Positions 11,325-19,740 are shown, counted from the first letter of the stretch. The stretch: DNA of 36,377 nt from Candidatus Magnetobacterium casense (GCF_000714715.1 NZ_JMFO01000031.1:1-36377); one strand, 5' to 3'. Numbers and translations: made by a program. Notes: a model not told the origin generated them from the letters alone.

Positions 11325-11627
11325 TTATAATTATCGTGTTGATTAGTTGCTTATAATAAATGAAGGAGTGTTAAAAAGAAAAGAGGAATAATTTGGCTAT
11401 TACAGATTTTGAGCGGGTAGAACCAACAACCCCATGTATGGGCAGTATGGAAGGATAAATGGTTAAGTCTTGTAATGTTGCCTATAGTCTCCAATGTTTT
11501 CGAGGGAAAGCCTATAAAGGACCATGCGGTAGATTATACTACCCGCTCCCGTTGGTCGCTAACCTTAAGTTGAGTTACCCACATGAAGTAAGAAGGAACT
11601 TTTCTTTTCTTCTGCCCTTTTCATATC
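11325..11627. other. Intergenic region with unexplained secondary structure
   Basis: About 300 bases between the 3' end of gspD and the 5' end of lnt. GAGCGGGTAG (11411-11420) can pair with CTACCCGCTC (11539-11548), enclosing about 118 bases. That interval includes a small CCCATGTATGGG hairpin and the locally paired stretch GCGGTAGATTATACTACCCGC. No protein family was recognised in any frame. It should also hold the promoter of lnt. A small RNA or a decayed element is possible. Confidence 0.4.
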
Positions 11628-13844
11628 CTAACGCTGCAACTGTTTCAACAAACGTTCTGATTCGGCGAACCGCACCTGGGGCATACCCTGAAGCTCGCTT
11701 AATATGCCACCGGGTTCCTTGTCGGGCGGGACGCTTACTATATAGATGCCCTGGGACTGTTCCACCCTAACAACGGTTGCCCCCACGCTGCTGATTAGTT
11801 GTTCAGCCTGTTGCTTGTCCACGTATTCCTTGAACCTGATTATAAACCTCTCCGGCAGCTTTGCCTCTTTTGCCTCCTTCTGATCAGGCAACCTGGCACT
11901 GTCTCTCATAAAAGCACCCTTGTCCTCTGTGATCTTCCTGAGCTCATCTGCGTTGTGGATGATGTGAGGGGTCAGAAACACCATCAGATTTATCTTCTTC
12001 GTGGACGACGACTTTTGCTTAAACAACCACCCCAGTATGGGGATGTCCCCAAGTATGGGTACCTTTTGAAGGCTCTCCTGCTCCTTCTCCTGGATCAGAC
12101 CGCCGATGACAACCGTTTCGTTGTCTTTGGCAAAGACAGTTGTCTTGGTGGAACGCTTGGTAGTAGTGGGGCCTACGGAGATCAGAATGTCGGAGTTTGA
12201 CTCGCTCTTTACGGAGGATATCTCCTGGTAGAGTTCGAGCTTGAGGTAGTCGCCCTCGGTTATGTGCGGGGTAATCTTCAGTGATATGCCGACGTCTTTC
12301 CGCTCGATGGCGTTCATCACGGAGAGTGAGCGCGAGGCGTCTGTTTCGCGTTTGGTGATAAATGGGACGTTTTCACCAACCATGATTTCGGCCTCCTTGT
12401 TGTCTGAGGTCAGTATCTGTGGCGTAGAGAGGATGTTTACCACGCCCTTGAACTCATCAAGGCTAAACAACGCTGCATAACCAGGCACAGACAACGTTGA
12501 TGACGTCGTGGTACCGTCGGAGTTTACGGTCGTATAGGGGACGTTGACGAAGCTGCCCATACCGCCTATCCCAAATCCGCTCAGACCATATACGATGTTC
12601 TGCATGGTTGTGGTGCTGATCTGCCCCGAGCCAAAGGTAAAACGGGGCTCGCCATTTTCCTTGACCATCATCCGCCACTTGCTACCCAACTCCACAAGAT
12701 CGTCTATGGAGACCTCGATGATCATGGCCTCGACAAATACCTGTTTGCGGCGTCTGTCGAGCTTCTTTATGACATCCGTAAGGTTAATGTAATCGCTGCG
12801 TGAGGCTATGATGACCAGGGAGTTGGTGGCCTCATCGGGGGTGATGAGGATGTCGCCTGAGGCCGCAAAGGGCATGGCCTGAGCCTTTTCACCGGCCTTC
12901 TCCTGACCGGGCTGCACGCGCTTGATGAGGCTGTCAAGGACTTTTGCAAGCTCACCCGCGTTGGCGTTTTCCAGGAAGTACACGTTAATGCTCCCCTGTG
13001 CCTCCGGCGAAGGGACATCGAGCATGTCTATGAGTTGCCTGATCGGTTCCCTGTCGTTTTTGGAGCCGAAGATCACAAGTGCGTTCAGACGCTTGTCGGC
13101 ACTGACATAGACGTCGGTTTTGGCAGTGGGTGGTTGTTGTCCGGCACGCTTGGCGATGCTCTTTTGGATACCTTCGTTTAGCGTCTTTGCGAGGGACTCG
13201 GCGGCGGCGTTATGTAAGAAGACGATTTCGGGTTTATCCATCGTTGAGGGTTGGTCTATCTTTTTCAGAATGTAGAGTATCTTTTCGATGTTGACGCCCG
13301 AGTCAATGACCAGGAGCATATTGCGCGGGCTGAATTCGCCTATATAGCCCTCCTTTGAGACTATGGGCCTGAGAAACTGAACGGCCTCATCACTTGAGAG
13401 GTTTTCCAGTTGGATGAGTCTGGCGACATAGCCCTCATTTATGGTATGGCTGGTGGTTGTCGATAGTTCGATCCCCTTGTGTCTGGCCTCAGCCGAGGGA
13501 ACGATCTTGTACGTGTTTGTCCCGGCGGGTACGACCGTGTAGCCCTTGAGTTCCAACACCGACGTAAAGAGTCTGAAGGCATCGGCCTTATTAAGGGGCG
13601 AGGGCGCCACTATTGTAATCTTGCCCTTGAGTTGCTCGTCAAATATGATGTTCTTGCTTGTCAGTTCGCTGACGAACTTGGCTATGGCCGGCAGCTCCAC
13701 CCCGACAAAGTTGAACACGACCTTTTCATCTTCTTTCTTGTTGCTACCTGGTTCTGCCGCCAGCGGCGTCCCACACCATAGCGTCAGGTATATGAGGACT
13801 AACGCGGCAAGCGCCGGCAATATTTTAACGTCTCTGTTTGTCAT
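11628..13844 (-). CDS. gspD: Type II secretion secretin GspD with C-terminal extension
   Basis: GspD forms the outer-membrane channel of type II secretion. The 738-aa protein has a signal peptide (about residues 1-30, ending near 'TPLAAEP'). An N0 domain follows ('VVFNFVGVELPAIAKFVSEL'), then repeated N-domains ('ENLSSDEAVQFLRPIVS', 'LDVPSPEAQGSINVYFLENA', 'DEATNSLVIIASRSDYINL') and the secretin core. The core ends in the signature 'VPILGDIPILGWLFK....INLMVFLTPHII'. Beyond it, residues 664-738 form an extra domain resembling the inhibitor I9 / subtilisin prodomain fold ('RFIIRFKEYVDKQQAEQLI', 'GIYIVSVPPDKE', 'MPQVRFAESERLL'). The start ATG has a GAGG site. It follows gspC by 12 bases. No gspE, gspF or gspG is nearby. 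Confidence 0.93.
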   Translation of the reverse strand: MTNRDVKILPALAALVLIYLTLWCGTPLAAEPGSNKKEDEKVVFNFVGVELPAIAKFVSELTSKNIIFDEQLKGKITIVAPSPLNKADAFRLFTSVLELKGYTVVPAGTNTYKIVPSAEARHKGIELSTTTSHTINEGYVARLIQLENLSSDEAVQFLRPIVSKEGYIGEFSPRNMLLVIDSGVNIEKILYILKKIDQPSTMDKPEIVFLHNAAAESLAKTLNEGIQKSIAKRAGQQPPTAKTDVYVSADKRLNALVIFGSKNDREPIRQLIDMLDVPSPEAQGSINVYFLENANAGELAKVLDSLIKRVQPGQEKAGEKAQAMPFAASGDILITPDEATNSLVIIASRSDYINLTDVIKKLDRRRKQVFVEAMIIEVSIDDLVELGSKWRMMVKENGEPRFTFGSGQISTTTMQNIVYGLSGFGIGGMGSFVNVPYTTVNSDGTTTSSTLSVPGYAALFSLDEFKGVVNILSTPQILTSDNKEAEIMVGENVPFITKRETDASRSLSVMNAIERKDVGISLKITPHITEGDYLKLELYQEISSVKSESNSDILISVGPTTTKRSTKTTVFAKDNETVVIGGLIQEKEQESLQKVPILGDIPILGWLFKQKSSSTKKINLMVFLTPHIIHNADELRKITEDKGAFMRDSARLPDQKEAKEAKLPERFIIRFKEYVDKQQAEQLISSVGATVVRVEQSQGIYIVSVPPDKEPGGILSELQGMPQVRFAESERLLKQLQR

Positions 13845-13856
13845 GATCCTGACCTC

Positions 13857-14726
13857 TCATTTTATCTGATAGCTGAGGGTTACCTTTGTGCCCTCGCGCA
13901 GTATGTCCAGTTGCAGGTCGCTGACCCCTCTGAGGGCGCTAAATGCCTGCAACCCCGTCTCAGGATTTGTTATATCGTACTTGTTGACACTGAGCAAGAC
14001 ATCCCCGTTTCTCAATCCCAGTTGTTCATAGATGCCGCCCTTTTTGATCTCCTGGAGCAGAAATCCTTCCTGTTTGCCGTTGTTAAAGCGTGGTTGTAGC
14101 CGTGCCTCTGTCATCAGTGCCTTTGGATTGTCAATGGCCTCCTGGACCTTATTTGCGCTGAGGACGTAGGAGTTTGTCGCCGTAGGTCTGATAAAGGAAT
14201 CGGAGGTTGCCACGGGGGGAGCAACCGATGCTGTCTGTGGCGTGGTCAAGGGTATCTCTGCCAGGGTGAGTTTTGTTCCGTCTTTGAGTATCACGCTGTC
14301 GGGGAGCACTTTGTCCAGGATGGCCGTCTTAAATACCGTATCACCGGTCTTGAACACCTCCTGGGTGCCACGCTCATCCTCGATTATTGCATAACCGGTG
14401 CCCCTGTTGCCGGCGATAGCTCCAATGAGCCTCAGCTTTGTCATCACTACATCGACGGTCTTTTGTGGGCCGGTGAGCGGTGACAGCCCCTCCGACTTTA
14501 TCCCAAAGGGGTTATTGCTGATCACCGTTGCGTAGTCCATCAGGGACTTTGCTGCCTGTGAGGGTTTCTCCGGTGGCAGTGGTCTCTTTGCGACGACATC
14601 CCTCAGGCGGAATGATATAATATCCCGCACCACGTACATAGAGGTCAGTATCAATGCGGCAAGCAATATCGCCCCTGCAAGGAATATCGCCCGCTCTCTG
14701 GTTAGAATGTCTCGTAGTCTGTGCAT
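13857..14726 (-). CDS. gspC: Type II secretion inner-membrane protein GspC (PDZ)
   Basis: GspC links the inner-membrane platform to the secretin and helps select substrates. The 289-aa protein has one N-terminal transmembrane segment (around residues 14-32, 'AIFLAGAILLAALILTSMYV'). A periplasmic HR domain follows ('LRLIGAIAGNRGTGYAIIED'...'GDTVFKTAILDKVLPDSVIL'). A Pro/Thr-rich linker leads to a C-terminal PDZ domain with 'YEQLGLRNGDVLLSVNKYD' and 'LDILREGTKVTLSYQIK'. It lies directly upstream of gspD (12-base gap), so the two are co-transcribed. A double-hairpin repeat separates it from the upstream ATPase genes. Confidence 0.9.
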   Translation of the reverse strand: MHRLRDILTRERAIFLAGAILLAALILTSMYVVRDIISFRLRDVVAKRPLPPEKPSQAAKSLMDYATVISNNPFGIKSEGLSPLTGPQKTVDVVMTKLRLIGAIAGNRGTGYAIIEDERGTQEVFKTGDTVFKTAILDKVLPDSVILKDGTKLTLAEIPLTTPQTASVAPPVATSDSFIRPTATNSYVLSANKVQEAIDNPKALMTEARLQPRFNNGKQEGFLLQEIKKGGIYEQLGLRNGDVLLSVNKYDITNPETGLQAFSALRGVSDLQLDILREGTKVTLSYQIK

Positions 14727-14783
14727 ATCGTCGGTACGTCCATTGTATCATAAGTGAACCACAAAAAGAAAAGAGAAGACAAG

Positions 14784-14846
14784 GAGGGCGGCTCCGCCCC
14801 CTCCTTGACCTCCCCCGCAAGGGGGCCAGCCCCCTTGACCCCATTA
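14784..14846 (-). repeat. Double-hairpin repeat, copy C
   Basis: On the minus strand it reads TAATGGGGTCAAGGGGGCTG, then CCCCCTTGCGGGGGAGGTC and GGGGGCGGAGCCGCCC, followed by a pyrimidine tract to about 14765. The first three bases (TAA) are the stop codon of the TPR-ATPase gene. It lies between that gene and gspC, on the transcribed strand. Confidence 0.8.
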
Positions 14847-17714
14847 TGTGAGGGCGTGTAGTTGTTTTACGACTTCTGATAGCGCCTTGTCGGTTAGGTA
14901 CAGTTTGGCATCGGGGGAGTCTGGTTCGCTGATGCACGTCCATATTTTGAGTATTGCGTCGTCGAATGGGACGTCTGATGTTTTTAGGTGGTGTAGGGTT
15001 TTGTCGATGGCGTTTGCGTTTGCTTTATTGATCAGGTAGAGTTTATAGATTCCGAGGGCAAGGTTTTTGATTTCTTGTTCTTGTTTGTCGTGGGGGAGCA
15101 GGGATTTTATGTATGTTGTGTATAGAGGGAGCAGTCGTGAGATGTTATCGGTGTTTTGGTTAGGGAGTTTGAGGTAGATAGATAGTTTTATGGCAGAGAA
15201 CAGTAAGTCGATGTCTTCTGATGGGGCAGTTGTCTTTGCTTGGGTGATGATTTCGCTGAGGTGTTCTTCTACGATGTCGTACTTTCCAAGTAGTAAAAGG
15301 AATGTGAGGAGGATTGGCTTTGAGTGTTTAGCGTTACCGTTTTTTGCATAGAGCTGCTCTATGTAATCGCCGGGGGAGAGTTTAGTTAGTAAAGAATGTA
15401 TAAGTACAAGATATGGGACACTATTCATAAGATCGGTAAGCAGGTTTTCGTTAATCTGGAGAAGTCTCAGATATACTAAGATAGCTTCATCATATCTTGC
15501 TAACTTTAGAAGGCAATCACCCCAACCTCCATAGGCTTGATAATCATTAGGAATTATTTGAATGACTCTCTTAAACATATCGATAGCTTCATCATATCTT
15601 GCTAAATTTAGAAAGCTACTACCACAAGCCCCATAAGCATTATAATTATTAGGGTTGATTTCTATGGCTTTCTCATATACATCTATGGCTTCATTATATT
15701 TGTTTAACAATCTAAGACAATCACCTAAAAGTCTATAAGCATTATAATCATTAGGGTTGATTTCAATGACTCTCTTAAACATATCGATAGCTTCATCATA
15801 TCTTGCTAAATTTAGAAAGCTACTACCACAAGCCCCATAAGCATTATAATTATTAGGGTTGATTTCAATGGCTTTCTCATATACATCTATGGCTTCATTA
15901 TATTTGTTTAACAATCTAAGACAATCACCTAAAAGTTTATAAGCATTATAATCATTAGGGTTGATTTCTATGGCTTTCTTACACATATCGATAGCTTCAT
16001 CATATCTTTTTAACATTCTTAGGCAATCACCCCAAAGTATATAAGCATTATAATCATTAGGTTTGATTTCAATGACTCTCTTAAACATGTCGATAGCTTC
16101 ATCATATCTTTTTAACATTCTTAGGCAATCACCCCAAATCCCATAAGAGTTATGATCATTAGGATTTACTTCAATGGCTTTCTTACACATATCGATAGCT
16201 TCATCATATCTTTTTAACATTCTTAGGCAATCACCCCAAATCCCATAAGAGTTATGATCATTAGGATTTACTTCAATGGCTTTCTTACACATATCGATAG
16301 CTTCATAGTATTTTTCTAACGCCATATATTCAATAGCCTTTCTTAAAAGCTCTTTTATACCTTCAGGCGTTTCTTCTTCCTCATCCCCACCACTCCACAA
16401 CTTAGTAAGCGCCTCAAGAGACTTGCAATAGTCCTTGTTCCTATCTATAAACTCCGCTGCTTTAATGAACAGTCGTTGATAAAAAGCATTAGACACATCC
16501 CCCATTTCGCCTTCTCTTAACCTCCTGGCCTTATCGGATACGGCAGAGGTGCCGTAGAGCATCAGCAGAAACTCTATAAGCCAACGTATTTCTTCCCTGT
16601 GACCAGAGTCGCGCATCTGAAACCAGATTCGATACATGTACTCGTTCAGGCAGTAATAATGGGAAGTGCCTTTTTTCAGGGCAATCCGAACGTAACCGTT
16701 GTCCTTGAGGGTCTTCATGTAGTTCCTTACCACTGCCTCATCCATTTCGAGGTGTTTTGCTATGGTAGACGGGCTTAATGCCGGTTCGTGTGCTGCCATG
16801 ACGTTTATTATCTTTATCATATTTTCAGGCAGATCGCTAAATATGCCTTGAAAGTAAGGGGTCAACTCATTAAGGAGCCTGTCCATGATGTCTAATACAT
16901 CCTGCGTGACGTCGGCCTTGATGATGTCCGCAAGGAAGACGACCATCCGCGGGTTTCCACCGGCAAGGGAGCAGATCGTCCTTAGCTTGGCGTCCAGATC
17001 GGGGCTGTTTCTTGCCTCGTCGCAACCCTCCAGGAGCTTGTTGACAAGGAGCCTTATGTCCTCGTGGGCCAATTCCTTTAGGATAGAGGTATAAAAGAAA
17101 TCGTAAAACGGGAGGCTGTGGTCGCGTATCTCCTTGAAGATGGTGGTTGCCGAGCCAATGATCAATACCGCATCATGGGTCTGAAGATACGCCCTCAACT
17201 GCTTTTGCTCAATAACGCTAAACCTCTTGCCAAGCAACAGTTGGAGGTTCTCCGTAAGCAGCAGGATAAACCTCCCTGTCTTTTGGTGTATCCACGTAAG
17301 CAGCGAAAAACCGTAATCCGCCTTTTCGTTCGGTTTGAGAATCTTGAGTTTGCCGATGCGCCCCTGGAGTTCACCGGCAATGTCCGTATGGGTTAATCCC
17401 AACTCGGAGACCATATCCCTTAACGTCCGCTCAAGGAAATCAGCGATGCTATAGACGCTCATCAGCTCTTCCGGAAAGAGGATCGGCAGCCACAGGTCTT
17501 TGAGCTTGGGGTCGGCTTTTATCTCGTGATACAGGAGTGTGAGCAGGTGCGACTTCCCCATCCCCCTTGGGCCAACGAGCATCCAGTGCTGCCTGGGGGA
17601 TTGCCCTGGGGGCAGATCAAGCTCTGACTTGATGTCGTTGACAAGCCCCCATCTGCCCACAAAGTAGTTCTTCAACTGCTCGTAGGTCAATTTACGTGGA
17701 TTGTAGGTATACAT
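14844..17714 (-). CDS. P-loop ATPase with winged helix and C-terminal TPR array
   Basis: A 956-aa predicted cytoplasmic protein. The N-terminus is an AAA/STAND-like ATPase with Walker A GPRGMGKS (48-55). The Walker B position (about 149-156, 'FILLLTEN') carries Thr-Glu instead of Asp-Glu, and a sensor-like 'AVLIIGSATTIF' follows. A helical region and a winged-helix segment come next ('LSPSTIAKHLEMDEAVVRNY'). Residues 469-740 are eight 34-residue TPRs plus a partial ninth, then a 180-residue helical tail. It begins three bases after the upstream ATPase gene (AAGGAG site ten bases before ATG), so the two form one operon. Architecture (NTPase, wHTH, repeats) is like signal-sensing STAND proteins, many of which act in conflict or regulation. 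I do not recognise a named family and assign no function. Confidence 0.8.
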   Translation of the reverse strand: MYTYNPRKLTYEQLKNYFVGRWGLVNDIKSELDLPPGQSPRQHWMLVGPRGMGKSHLLTLLYHEIKADPKLKDLWLPILFPEELMSVYSIADFLERTLRDMVSELGLTHTDIAGELQGRIGKLKILKPNEKADYGFSLLTWIHQKTGRFILLLTENLQLLLGKRFSVIEQKQLRAYLQTHDAVLIIGSATTIFKEIRDHSLPFYDFFYTSILKELAHEDIRLLVNKLLEGCDEARNSPDLDAKLRTICSLAGGNPRMVVFLADIIKADVTQDVLDIMDRLLNELTPYFQGIFSDLPENMIKIINVMAAHEPALSPSTIAKHLEMDEAVVRNYMKTLKDNGYVRIALKKGTSHYYCLNEYMYRIWFQMRDSGHREEIRWLIEFLLMLYGTSAVSDKARRLREGEMGDVSNAFYQRLFIKAAEFIDRNKDYCKSLEALTKLWSGGDEEEETPEGIKELLRKAIEYMALEKYYEAIDMCKKAIEVNPNDHNSYGIWGDCLRMLKRYDEAIDMCKKAIEVNPNDHNSYGIWGDCLRMLKRYDEAIDMFKRVIEIKPNDYNAYILWGDCLRMLKRYDEAIDMCKKAIEINPNDYNAYKLLGDCLRLLNKYNEAIDVYEKAIEINPNNYNAYGACGSSFLNLARYDEAIDMFKRVIEINPNDYNAYRLLGDCLRLLNKYNEAIDVYEKAIEINPNNYNAYGACGSSFLNLARYDEAIDMFKRVIQIIPNDYQAYGGWGDCLLKLARYDEAILVYLRLLQINENLLTDLMNSVPYLVLIHSLLTKLSPGDYIEQLYAKNGNAKHSKPILLTFLLLLGKYDIVEEHLSEIITQAKTTAPSEDIDLLFSAIKLSIYLKLPNQNTDNISRLLPLYTTYIKSLLPHDKQEQEIKNLALGIYKLYLINKANANAIDKTLHHLKTSDVPFDDAILKIWTCISEPDSPDAKLYLTDKALSEVVKQLHALT
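15495..16310 (-). repeat. Eight 102-bp TPR-coding tandem repeats
   Basis: Eight consecutive 34-codon units start 'Y(D/N/Y)EAID' and end 'GDCLR(M/L)L(K/N)(R/K)' or 'GSSFLNLAR'. Units 1 and 2 are almost identical in both protein and DNA. Units 5-6 and 7-8 form a duplicated 68-residue pair, so there is a 204-bp higher-order repeat. Near-identity at DNA level points to recent duplication and possible copy-number change. Confidence 0.92.
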
Positions 17715-17717
17715 GGC

Positions 17718-18926
17718 TTACAGTCTCCTTATTGACCACCAGTCCTTCAACATCGGCGATGCAAACCTGAGCTTACCATAGTCTGTTGGATCCTCAAGGA
17801 GATAGCCCTCAAAGATAAGCCGCTCCACGACCTCGTGGAACTTGTCAAAGTCAATGTCGCTTGAGAAGTGTACGTTGTAAAGCTGCTGTTCATCCATTGC
17901 CCCACGGCACAGGGTCTTTAGGACTTTCTTTGCACAATCCATCTGGATGGAGTCCAGATATACATCCAATCGTTCAGAGAACATTGACAAATTGTTGCTG
18001 CCACCAGTTATCATGTTGTTATAAGCATGTGTTACGTGGGTATGGGTAAGGCGTGTTTGTCCTGTATCTATAAGTGTTTGTATGATCAATTGTCCATAAT
18101 ATGCCGAGCCTCCTTCAATCTTGGATATCAGAAATGTCAGGGCATCCGGGTGGTCTATGGATATGCCCTTTGGTTGAAACAGGGCATCAACAAGGGTTCT
18201 GGCCTCATTTTCTTTTAGCGGGGGAATCTTAAGTGATTCAAGATCAGCTATTCTCTTGGTCAACCCTATGCCTTCCAGTGTCTTTCTGATGTTTATGGAA
18301 CCACAGAAGACAAACTGAAATTTGTTCTGGCTCGAGTTGCTCTGCCTTAATGTTCTCAACCATGCTGTCAGATTGTCAACCGTTTTTACATAATCAGCAT
18401 GGGATGGGGCGTTGTTTTTGATGTTCAACAGCATATCGGGAAACTCGTCAAAGACGAGGACGGTTGTTTTGTTTATGGAGTTAAGACATTGGATAAGAGG
18501 CTCAAGCTCTTTCCTCAAGTCCTCCGGTTTCATGGCACTTGTCCTTTCACGCAGCTCTACGGCAAAATCATAGGCCTCTATTTTTGCAACGTTGGCCGAA
18601 AAAAAACCGACAACAGTGCTTGTAAAGTCCTTAATCTTCGCCCAATGCTTCCTGAACCAGTACAGTCGTATCAACTCCTCAAGGCACTTATTATAGAAAT
18701 CATGGACGGAGCCGATCCCTTCCAGGTCAAAAAACAGTACCTGGAAATTATCCCTCTCCTTTTCTTGTCGCTCAAATTCCTTGATAACACTTGTCTTGCC
18801 AAACCTCCTTGGGGCATCAATAAGCACGGAAGCCCTCTCTACATGCTCTCTCAGTCTATCAACCAGATACAGCCTTGTGCTTAGATAGTTTTCGCCGACA
18901 ACCGGCATACCAAGAGTGCTTTTCAT
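17718..18926 (-). CDS. P-loop ATPase of the archaeal-type ATPase class
   Basis: A 402-aa predicted cytoplasmic ATPase. Walker A is APRRFGKTS (38-46), the 'xPRRxGKT' form typical of the archaeal-type ATPase families. Walker B is TTVLVFDEF (154-162). A sensor-1-like 'FQFVFCGSINI' and 'LKIPPLKENEARTLVDALF' follow. The C-terminal 120 residues look like a winged helix ('FDKFHEVVERLIFEGYLLED'...'YGKLRFASPMLKDWW'). The ATG at 18926 has a strong AAAGGAGG site. It is first in a two-gene operon with the TPR ATPase. Partner effectors common in conflict systems (nuclease, protease, TIR) are not visible. Its role is unknown. Confidence 0.82.
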   Translation of the reverse strand: MKSTLGMPVVGENYLSTRLYLVDRLREHVERASVLIDAPRRFGKTSVIKEFERQEKERDNFQVLFFDLEGIGSVHDFYNKCLEELIRLYWFRKHWAKIKDFTSTVVGFFSANVAKIEAYDFAVELRERTSAMKPEDLRKELEPLIQCLNSINKTTVLVFDEFPDMLLNIKNNAPSHADYVKTVDNLTAWLRTLRQSNSSQNKFQFVFCGSINIRKTLEGIGLTKRIADLESLKIPPLKENEARTLVDALFQPKGISIDHPDALTFLISKIEGGSAYYGQLIIQTLIDTGQTRLTHTHVTHAYNNMITGGSNNLSMFSERLDVYLDSIQMDCAKKVLKTLCRGAMDEQQLYNVHFSSDIDFDKFHEVVERLIFEGYLLEDPTDYGKLRFASPMLKDWWSIRRL

Positions 18927-18970
18927 AGCACACCTCCTTTATATATTGCATACGCATGTTTCATGTACAC

Positions 18971-18999
18971 ATAATAACATAGCATACGTTAAAAATCAA
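18971..18999 (-). promoter_or_regulatory. Candidate sigma-70 promoter of the two-ATPase operon
   Basis: On the minus strand, TTGATT (18999-18994), a 17-base spacer and TATTAT (18976-18971) precede the ATPase start by a 5' leader of about 38 bases. The surrounding DNA has several ATACG/CGTAT words (near 18950, 18984, 19001 and 19020), which could be operator sites. Confidence 0.5.
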
Positions 19000-19221
19000 T
19001 ATACGTATATAGAATTATTACGCATATCCTTTTGCTATACATACCCTGTTCCCCTGCCACTGCCAGCCGCATGACGCCTATGTAAACAATGGGGCATTGG
19101 TTTTTTTTCAGGCTGTTCCAAGATTTTCAAAAGTTGCCGGTCCACTTTCCCTGACGCGTCAAACCCATGCTTTATCTCCTTTGCACTGCAATCACCCGAA
19201 ACGAGCTACCTCATCAAAATA

Positions 19222-19254
19222 ATACTTGACAAAATTAGTAGGGTATTTTATAAT
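19222..19254 (+). promoter_or_regulatory. iscR promoter with overlapping IscR-type operator
   Basis: TTGACA (19226-19231), a 17-base spacer and TATAAT (19249-19254) form a near-ideal sigma-70 promoter. Overlapping the -35 and spacer, 19222-19246 (ATACTTGAC...TAGTAGGGTAT) matches the type-1 IscR/Rrf2 site pattern (ATA-nnn-GACT...AGT-nnn-TAT). This predicts autorepression by the Fe-S form of IscR. The start point would fall at 19261, which is the A of the iscR ATG. Confidence 0.82.
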
Positions 19255-19260
19255 CAGATC

Positions 19261-19740
19261 ATGTTGCGATTATCGACAAAGTGCCAGTACGGGGTACGAG
19301 CGATGTTTGAGATAGCAAAGGGCTATCCCGATACCCCTATAACCATCAGGGAGATAGCGCAGAGGCAGGATGTCTCTGTCCCCTACTTGGAGCAGATACT
19401 GGGCAGACTGAGAAAGACTGGTTTGGTAAAGAGCGTCAAGGGTCCCGGGGGAGGGTATCTGCTGGTCTCAAGCCCTGAGCGAGTGACTATTGGCGCCATC
19501 GTGTCGGACCTTGAGGGACCGGTGGCGATCACGTCGTGCCTGGACCCCGATGAGGGATGTGTCAAGATCGACGGCTGCGTTGTCCACCTGTTGTGGAAGG
19601 CGCTGGGCAGACAGATCGAGGACTTCCTCAACACCATCACCCTGGTTGACCTCCTTGAGGGTAGCCAGTTTGACAGCCAGATGCTCATGGCTGCAACGGA
19701 GGCAACATCCAGGTTGGCCGACAGGACTGTCATTGCATGA
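19261..19740 (+). CDS. iscR: Rrf2-family Fe-S regulator IscR
   Basis: An Rrf2-family transcription factor that senses Fe-S status. The 159-aa protein has the winged-helix DNA-binding domain ('LSTKCQYGVRAMFEIA', 'ITIREIAQRQDVSVPYLEQI', 'GLVKSVKGPGGGYLL'). The effector segment has three Cys in 'CLDPDEGCVKIDGCVV', spaced C-x6-C-x5-C, close to the C-x5-C-x5-C of E. coli IscR that binds [2Fe-2S]. The start is fixed by family alignment at the N-terminus. The promoter places transcription start on the ATG, so the mRNA would be leaderless. The stop overlaps the next gene by four bases (ATGA). Confidence 0.93.
   Translation: MLRLSTKCQYGVRAMFEIAKGYPDTPITIREIAQRQDVSVPYLEQILGRLRKTGLVKSVKGPGGGYLLVSSPERVTIGAIVSDLEGPVAITSCLDPDEGCVKIDGCVVHLLWKALGRQIEDFLNTITLVDLLEGSQFDSQMLMAATEATSRLADRTVIA

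Larger units (their letters stand above)
18927..19260. other. Divergent intergenic region between the ATPase pair and iscR
   Basis: A 334-base gap holding promoters for both directions: that of the ATPases at 18971-18999 and that of the Fe-S operon at 19222-19254. The middle, 19040-19215, shows no recognisable gene or repeat. Confidence 0.6.

Noticed and set aside
11459..11770. Plus-strand frame of 103 residues between lnt and gspD
   Set aside because: No recognisable domain, and the second half is antisense to gspD.
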